Shown here: positions 7,524 to 11,325 of the stretch, in pieces | How positions within the stretch are numbered: the first letter of the stretch is position 1 | How the letters are laid out: each line of letters begins with the position of its first letter | Origin: Chthoniobacter flavus | GTDB taxonomy: Bacteria; Verrucomicrobiota; Verrucomicrobiia; Chthoniobacterales; DYNR01 | Assembly: GCA_020720945.1 (NCBI GenBank) | Contig: DYNR01000013.1 | Coordinates: forward strand, 6,950-18,274 | DNA length: 11,325 nt | Reading direction: 5' to 3' | Notes under the pieces: generated by a model | The model's input: only the letters and a program-made list of their open reading frames with translations | Database searches by the model: none | Told to the model about the DNA's origin: nothing | Program-made: the position numbers and the translations under genes

Positions 7524-7627
7524 TTCTCTCTCATTTCTTTTCCTTTCGCCAAAATTTTTTGCCAGCATTCGCGGAAACGGCGCGGGTTCCACCCTCGCCC
7601 CACCTCCCCGAATCGCTTGGCCAAGTT

Positions 7628-7804
7628 TGCCCTGCGGTGTCCGCGATTACAAATTGCACATGCCCGAACCGATAATACATCGTCCTAAGGAAGCTAAACC
7701 TGCGCGCCTATGACACGCCTTCACTGGAAGCCAGAAGCGCGCACAGCCGCTATCCACCTTTAAATAAGGGAACGGGTCTTGCACTAGAACGGCACCGCGG
7801 GGCA
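7628..7804 (+). ncRNA. ssrS: Probable 6S RNA (SsrS), RNA polymerase inhibitor
   Basis: 6S RNA mimics an open promoter and holds sigma-70 RNA polymerase. The 177-base segment is closed by a 14-pair stem (7628-7641 with 7791-7804, including two G-U pairs). An inner helix follows (TGCA 7655-7658 with 7780-7783; CCCG 7663-7666 with CGGG 7773-7776), then a large central bubble, and an upper stem TGCGCGC/GCGCGCA (7701-7707 with 7737-7743) capped by CTTC/GAAG. On the 3' side of the bubble is a small hairpin CCTTTAAATAAGG (7757-7769), as in 6S RNAs. GAACCGATAATACAT resembles GAGCCGATATTTCAT of E. coli 6S RNA around its product-RNA start, and GGAAGCTAAACCTGCG resembles AGAAGCCTTAAAACTGCG. Length, architecture and these matches agree; the E. 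coli sequence is from memory. A T4 run follows the closing stem. The rest of the 357-base pheT-gre gap (7524-7627, 7805-7880) is pyrimidine-rich, with no gene and no promoter I could recognise. Confidence 0.82.
7673..7673 (-). other. Predicted start site of 6S product RNA (pRNA)
   Basis: In E. coli, RNA polymerase uses 6S RNA as template and starts opposite U44 in the element CCGAU, making pRNA that begins AUCGGCUC. The same element CCGAT lies at 7669-7673. A pRNA started opposite T7673 would read AUCGGUUCGGGCAUGUGCAA (complement of 7654-7673). This is inferred by analogy and depends on the 6S RNA call. Confidence 0.5.
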
Positions 7805-7880
7805 TTTTCCTCCTCCCTCCCAACCTCTTTTTTGTTCCCCTCCCCGAAAATCGCGGCTACTATCCCCACCCCGAAAAGAA

Positions 7881-9749
7881 ATGAATCCTGACTTACAACA
7901 AGCTATCGATGCGGGAACGATCTCCGCAGAAACCGCCAAAAAACTCGAATCCCTCCCGCCGGATTGCTTTTGCTCGCACAAAGACTGGGGCATCGGAAAA
8001 ATCCGGGAATGGCGCATCCTCACCAACCAGATCCTCATCGATTTCGACTCGAAAAAAAATCACCCGATGCAACTGGTTTACGCATCGGCGACCCTCTCCC
8101 CCATCCCCGAACAACACATCCACGCCCGCATCCGCCGCGACCCCGCAAAAGTGGCTTCCGACTGCGACCGCGACCCCGTCTCCGCCGTCCGCTCGATCCT
8201 CCTCGACTTCGGAAAAAAAGCGACAGCCGACCAGATTGCCTCGACTCTCGTCCCCTTTGTTTTCGACCCCGAAAAATTCAAACGCTGGTGGGATTCGGCA
8301 AAAAAAGCACTCAAAAAAGACGGCCACTTCATCTTGCCACAAAAAAGGACGGAACCCGTGGAACTCGTGGAAACCCAAGCCGCCGTCCACACCACCCTCC
8401 TGGCAAAATTCCGCGCAGCAAAACAGCTCAAAGACCAAGTCGCCGCCGTTGAACAATTCGTCAAAACCATCGAGTCTCTCAACGACCCCCAAGAAGTCGA
8501 AGCCCTCATCCCGGAATTGGAAAAAGCAGCGGAAGCCGGCATCCATGTCAGCCCCTCCCAAGCCGCCGAACTCCTCCTCTTGCGCGACGAAATTTTGGCA
8601 TCTTGCCAGCTCTCCAAAAAAAGCTTCGGCCCTTCCGTCGCCGGCATCATCCAAAAAGAATCCGCCCGCCTCTTGGACCTTTTTACCGAACTCCCCCCAG
8701 CCAAACAACGCGCCCTCCTAGACTCGATGGAAGAGGCTTTCGATTCCCAATGGACCGAACGCTCCTTCTCCCTCATGCTCAAAGCCCCCGCCCGCCTCGT
8801 CGAAGACATCGGCTCCCTCTTCGTCAAAAAAAATGCCCAAGACCTCCTGCAAACCCGCCTCCAAAAATGGATCCGCGAACGGAAGGCCTCTTCGGACATT
8901 CTTTTCTGGATTTGCAAACGCCGCGAAACCTCCCAACCCTCGCTGGTTTCCCACGATCTCTTCGACGCGGTTCTCGCATCCCTAGAATCCGACCAAATTT
9001 CGGGCTCAACCAAAGGCACAAAACTCCGCTCCCTCCTCTCCGAAGACCCCCGCCTCCTCACCGATTTTTTTGAAAACGCCCCAAAAGACATCCTCCGCAA
9101 CTCCGTCCGCCGACTCCTCGCAAGCTCCGCGTTCGAAAAAGATTCCCTCCGCTCTTTCCTCTCCCGCCTAAAGAAAAAATACGCCGACCTCAAGGACTTG
9201 GAAATCGCCGAAACCGAACAAATCGAAGAGTCTCTCATCGTCTCCCAGCCGAGCTTGGACCTCCGCAAAAAAGAGTTCGAGCATTTGGTCAACAACCTGA
9301 TCCCGCAAAATCTCCACGACATCCAAGTCGCCAGAGGCTACGGCGACTTGCGCGAAAACTTCGAGTTCAAATCCGCCAAAGACCAACAGAGGGTTCTCTC
9401 CCAGCGAAAAAGCGACCTCGGCAAAGCCCTGGCAACCGCTAAAGTAACGGACTTCAAAGACCCTGACACCGCGCAAGTCTCTATCGGAACGGTAGTTTCA
9501 TTAAAAGACTCCGCTTCCGGGAAATCCGAAGAATACACCATCCTCGGTGCCTGGGACAGCGCCCCCGACAAAGGCATCGTCTCCTACAAAGCCACCATCG
9601 CCGAAGCCCTCCTCGGCGCAAAAACGGGAGAAGAACGGACGCTCCCCGACTCCCGCCGCGTCCGCGTAGAAAAAATTGCGCCGTTCAAGAACCTTGACTT
9701 GCTCCCCAGTATCCTGCAAGCTTCCTCGGAAAATACGCCAGCATCTTGA
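7881..9749 (+). CDS. Extended GreA/GreB-type transcription elongation factor with large N-terminal region
   Basis: Gre factors enter the RNA polymerase secondary channel and stimulate cleavage of backtracked RNA. Ordinary GreA has about 158 residues; this protein has 622. The Gre module is the C-terminal 165 or so. Its coiled coil includes ARGYGDLRENFEFKSAKDQQ (484-503), matching the GreA pattern AREHGDLKENAEY, with the tip acidic residues Asp489 and Glu492 conserved. A C-terminal FKBP-like domain follows (VSIGTVVSL from about 533, then ATIAEALLGAKTGE). Residues 30-75 (CSHKDWGIGKIREW, then ILIDFDSKKNHPMQLVYA) look like a small beta domain, and FKRWWDSAKKALKKDGHF (133-150) is a W-rich motif. 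The middle, about 160-450, is alpha-helical and charged, of unknown function. Chlamydia has a GreA of about 715 residues built the same way, so this is probably a PVC-lineage form and may be the cell's main Gre factor. A purine-rich GAAAAGAA directly precedes the ATG. It lies next to the 6S RNA and upstream of eno. Confidence 0.88.
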   Translation: MNPDLQQAIDAGTISAETAKKLESLPPDCFCSHKDWGIGKIREWRILTNQILIDFDSKKNHPMQLVYASATLSPIPEQHIHARIRRDPAKVASDCDRDPVSAVRSILLDFGKKATADQIASTLVPFVFDPEKFKRWWDSAKKALKKDGHFILPQKRTEPVELVETQAAVHTTLLAKFRAAKQLKDQVAAVEQFVKTIESLNDPQEVEALIPELEKAAEAGIHVSPSQAAELLLLRDEILASCQLSKKSFGPSVAGIIQKESARLLDLFTELPPAKQRALLDSMEEAFDSQWTERSFSLMLKAPARLVEDIGSLFVKKNAQDLLQTRLQKWIRERKASSDILFWICKRRETSQPSLVSHDLFDAVLASLESDQISGSTKGTKLRSLLSEDPRLLTDFFENAPKDILRNSVRRLLASSAFEKDSLRSFLSRLKKKYADLKDLEIAETEQIEESLIVSQPSLDLRKKEFEHLVNNLIPQNLHDIQVARGYGDLRENFEFKSAKDQQRVLSQRKSDLGKALATAKVTDFKDPDTAQVSIGTVVSLKDSASGKSEEYTILGAWDSAPDKGIVSYKATIAEALLGAKTGEERTLPDSRRVRVEKIAPFKNLDLLPSILQASSENTPAS

Positions 9750-9810
9750 ATCGGCTCCCCCGTTTTTTCAAACCAAACAATACTACATCACATTACTCAG
9801 AAACTATCCT

Positions 9811-11100
9811 ATGGACTACACAACCATCATCTCTCTCAAAGCCCGTGAAATCCTCGACTCGCGCGGCAACCCGACCGTCGAAGTCGATGTCGAACTCTCC
9901 GGCGGTGCCATCGGTCGCGCCGCGGTCCCAAGCGGTGCCAGCACTGGCGAACACGAAGCTTGCGAACTCCGCGACGGCGACAAAAGCCGCTACCTCGGCA
10001 AAGGAGTTTCCAAAGCCGTGGAAAATGTTTTTGAACTCCTCGCCCCCGAACTCATCGGGATGGACTCCCTCGACCAAGTCGGCCTCGACAAGGCAATGAT
10101 CGCCATCGACGGAACCAAAACAAAATCGAAAGTCGGCGCCAACGCCATCCTCGGGGTTTCTCTCGCAGCCGCAAAAGCTTCTGCGATCCAACTCGGCCAA
10201 CCCCTCTACAAATACCTCGGCGGGCCCAACGCAAAAGTCCTCCCCGTCCCGATGATGAACATCCTCAACGGCGGTGCGCACTCCGATGCCCCCATCGATT
10301 TCCAAGAGTTCATGATCATGCCGAAAGGCCTCCCTTCTTTCTCCGAAGCTCTCCGCTGCGGAACGGAAATCTTCCACACCCTCAAAAGCGAACTCAAATC
10401 CCGCGGTCTTTCCACCGCAGTCGGTGACGAAGGCGGCTTCGCCCCGAACCTCACCTCCGCCGACGAAGCGCTCAGCATCATCGGCATCGCTGTCGAAAAA
10501 GCGGGTTACAAGTTCGGCGAACAAGTCTTCATCGCTCTCGACCCTGCCTCCAGCGAATTCTACGATGCGGCCCAAGACCGATATGTCTTCAAAAAATCCG
10601 ACAAATCCGTGAAGACCGCAGAAGAAATGGTCGCTTACTACCAAGCACTTTGTGCGAAATACCCGATCGTTTCCATCGAAGACGGCTTGGCAGAAAACGA
10701 CTGGCGCGGGTGGAAACTCCTCACCGAAGCCTTGGGCAACAAAATCCAGCTCGTCGGCGATGACCTCTTCGTCACCAACACCAGCTTCCTCCAAAAAGGC
10801 ATCGACAGCGGGGTCGCCAACTCGATCTTGGTCAAAGTCAACCAAATCGGTTCGCTCACCGAAACTTTGGATGCCATCGAACTGGCAAAAATCAACAAAT
10901 ACACCGCCGTCATCAGCCACCGCTCCGGTGAAACGGAAGATTCGACCATCGCGGACATCGCCGTTGCGACCAACGCGGGCCAAATCAAAACAGGTTCGCT
11001 CTGCCGCACCGACCGCATCTGCAAATACAACCAACTCCTCCGCATCGAAGAGGAACTCGGTGATGATGCGATCTTCGGCGCAGCAAGGATGCACCACTAA
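9811..11100 (+). CDS. eno: Enolase (phosphopyruvate hydratase)
   Basis: Enolase converts 2-phosphoglycerate to phosphoenolpyruvate in glycolysis and the reverse in gluconeogenesis; it is cytoplasmic and Mg-dependent. Its 429 residues match the bacterial family. Seen in order: AREILDSRGNPTVEV (11-25), the catalytic loop SGASTGEHEA (41-50), GANAILGVSLAAAKA (109-123), NILNGGAHSDAPIDFQEFMI (150-169), GDEGGFAPN (205-213) with catalytic Glu207, Mg ligands Asp244, Glu290 and Asp317, catalytic Lys342 in ILVKVNQIGSLTET, and SHRSGETEDSTIADIAV (369-385). The segment GSLCRTDRICKYNQLLRIEEEL is slightly divergent from the usual GSPSRSERxAKYNQ. The start at 9811 gives the family N-terminus; the frame is open further upstream into the end of the preceding gene, but that part has no similarity to enolase. 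No Shine-Dalgarno is visible. It ends 13 bases before a strong terminator stem. Confidence 0.98.
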   Translation: MDYTTIISLKAREILDSRGNPTVEVDVELSGGAIGRAAVPSGASTGEHEACELRDGDKSRYLGKGVSKAVENVFELLAPELIGMDSLDQVGLDKAMIAIDGTKTKSKVGANAILGVSLAAAKASAIQLGQPLYKYLGGPNAKVLPVPMMNILNGGAHSDAPIDFQEFMIMPKGLPSFSEALRCGTEIFHTLKSELKSRGLSTAVGDEGGFAPNLTSADEALSIIGIAVEKAGYKFGEQVFIALDPASSEFYDAAQDRYVFKKSDKSVKTAEEMVAYYQALCAKYPIVSIEDGLAENDWRGWKLLTEALGNKIQLVGDDLFVTNTSFLQKGIDSGVANSILVKVNQIGSLTETLDAIELAKINKYTAVISHRSGETEDSTIADIAVATNAGQIKTGSLCRTDRICKYNQLLRIEEELGDDAIFGAARMHH

Positions 11101-11112
11101 TCAAAGAAACTC

Positions 11113-11150
11113 ACCCGGCACCGCGCCCCACGGCGCGGTGCTCGGGTTTT
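11113..11150 (+). terminator. Strong intrinsic terminator after eno
   Basis: CCCG plus GCACCGCGCC (11114-11127) pairs with GGCGCGGTGC plus CGGG (11132-11146), giving 14 G/C-rich pairs with a single bulged T at 11142 and a CCAC loop. A further A-T pair extends the base, and TTTT follows at 11147-11150. It lies 13 bases after the eno stop codon and should end the eno transcript. Confidence 0.85.
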
Positions 11151-11220
11151 CCGCTTGCGCCCTTAAGCCGCTTTCAAAATGAGATCGAAATGCCCGGGAG
11201 ATGCAAGCAAACCCTTTTTA

Positions 11221-11252
11221 CGGCTTCGTTCCTCAAACGAAGCCGTTTTTTT
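11221..11252 (+). terminator. Second intrinsic terminator downstream of eno
   Basis: CGGCTTCGTT (11221-11230) and AACGAAGCCG (11236-11245) form a perfect 10-pair stem with a CCTCA loop, followed directly by seven T (11246-11252). The T run is on the + strand side only, so it acts on + strand transcripts. Between it and the first terminator there are 70 bases (11151-11220) with no gene I can recognise, so it is either a backup for eno or the end of an unrecognised short RNA. Confidence 0.8.
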
Positions 11253-11325
11253 CCCCTGATAAAACCAGTGCAAAAAACCTCGCCACCCTTCTCGCTACCG
11301 TCCTCTTCCTCGCGTCCGTCCTTCC
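11253..11325. other. Right-hand end of window, no supportable gene
   Basis: These 73 bases are C-rich. One frame (from 11267) would read a hydrophobic stretch, SAKNLATLLATVLFLASVL, which resembles a signal or membrane segment, but it has no ATG, GTG or TTG start in frame. A GTG at 11268 opens another frame with a Ser/Pro-rich translation that matches nothing I know. The next gene probably begins beyond the window. Confidence 0.3.

Noticed and set aside
7524..7627. Terminator or promoter between pheT and the 6S RNA
   Set aside because: I found an A/T palindrome-like stretch near 7550 but no G/C stem with T run, and no -35/-10 pair at sensible spacing.
7681..7710. Similarity to the SRP (4.5S) RNA core around GTCCTAAGGAAGC
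   Set aside because: The conserved GGTCAGGTCCGGAAGGAAGCAGCC core is not present; overall length and pairing fit 6S RNA far better.
8078..9322. Minus-strand open frame of 414 codons inside the Gre gene
   Set aside because: Arg/Ser-rich antisense translation without motifs; the + strand frame has a clear Gre domain.
9793..11097. Long open frame on the minus strand covering nearly all of eno (434 codons)
   Set aside because: It is exactly antiparallel to a conserved gene, and its translation (runs of F, V, D, E, G) looks like the antisense of biased codons. It has no recognisable family. It arises from codon bias avoiding TTA, CTA and TCA.
11180..11260. Tiny ORF (ATG at 11180, 26 codons) after eno
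   Set aside because: It runs through the second terminator hairpin and has no start signal or similarity; a chance frame.
11267..11325. Hydrophobic frame resembling a signal peptide at the right edge
   Set aside because: No start codon in frame is visible before it, and it is cut by the window end.

Overview
The window is a dense stretch of housekeeping genes for translation, transcription and glycolysis, all on the + strand: hisS, aspS, rpmI, rplT, pheS, pheT, a long GreA/GreB-type elongation factor, and eno. Two non-coding elements stand out. One is a probable 6S RNA (ssrS) between pheT and the Gre gene. The other is a structured spacer between rpmI and rplT that looks like a translational control element. 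All eight protein genes appear intact, and I see no phage, transposon, CRISPR or tRNA gene.

The organism is most likely a bacterium of the PVC superphylum, probably Verrucomicrobiota. The main argument is the 622-residue Gre protein, with about 450 residues in front of an ordinary Gre module, an architecture known from Chlamydia and relatives. Near-absence of Shine-Dalgarno sequences and the heptamer repeats upstream of hisS fit but do not prove this. The phylum is an inference from architecture, not from a database search.

Layout: 1-134 is a leader with a short array of 7-base repeats. At 135-3184, hisS and aspS overlap by ATGA. At 3264-3998 are rpmI and rplT, with an unusually long and structured 138-base gap between them. 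Next come a hairpin (4025-4075) and the phenylalanyl-tRNA synthetase genes pheS and pheT (4110-7523). The gap 7524-7880 holds the 6S RNA candidate at about 7628-7804. The Gre gene (7881-9749) and eno (9811-11100) follow. A strong intrinsic terminator lies just after eno, and a second perfect hairpin with a T run lies about 70 bases further on. The last 73 bases show no supportable gene.

Functionally, hisS, aspS and pheST charge tRNAs with His, Asp (and probably also make Asp-tRNA-Asn) and Phe. L35 and L20 are 50S ribosomal proteins. 6S RNA and the Gre factor both act directly on RNA polymerase and sit side by side. Enolase is the glycolytic enzyme. The items most worth following up are the rpmI-rplT spacer, the 6S RNA with its predicted pRNA start, the N-terminal extension of the Gre protein, and the non-discriminating signature of AspRS.
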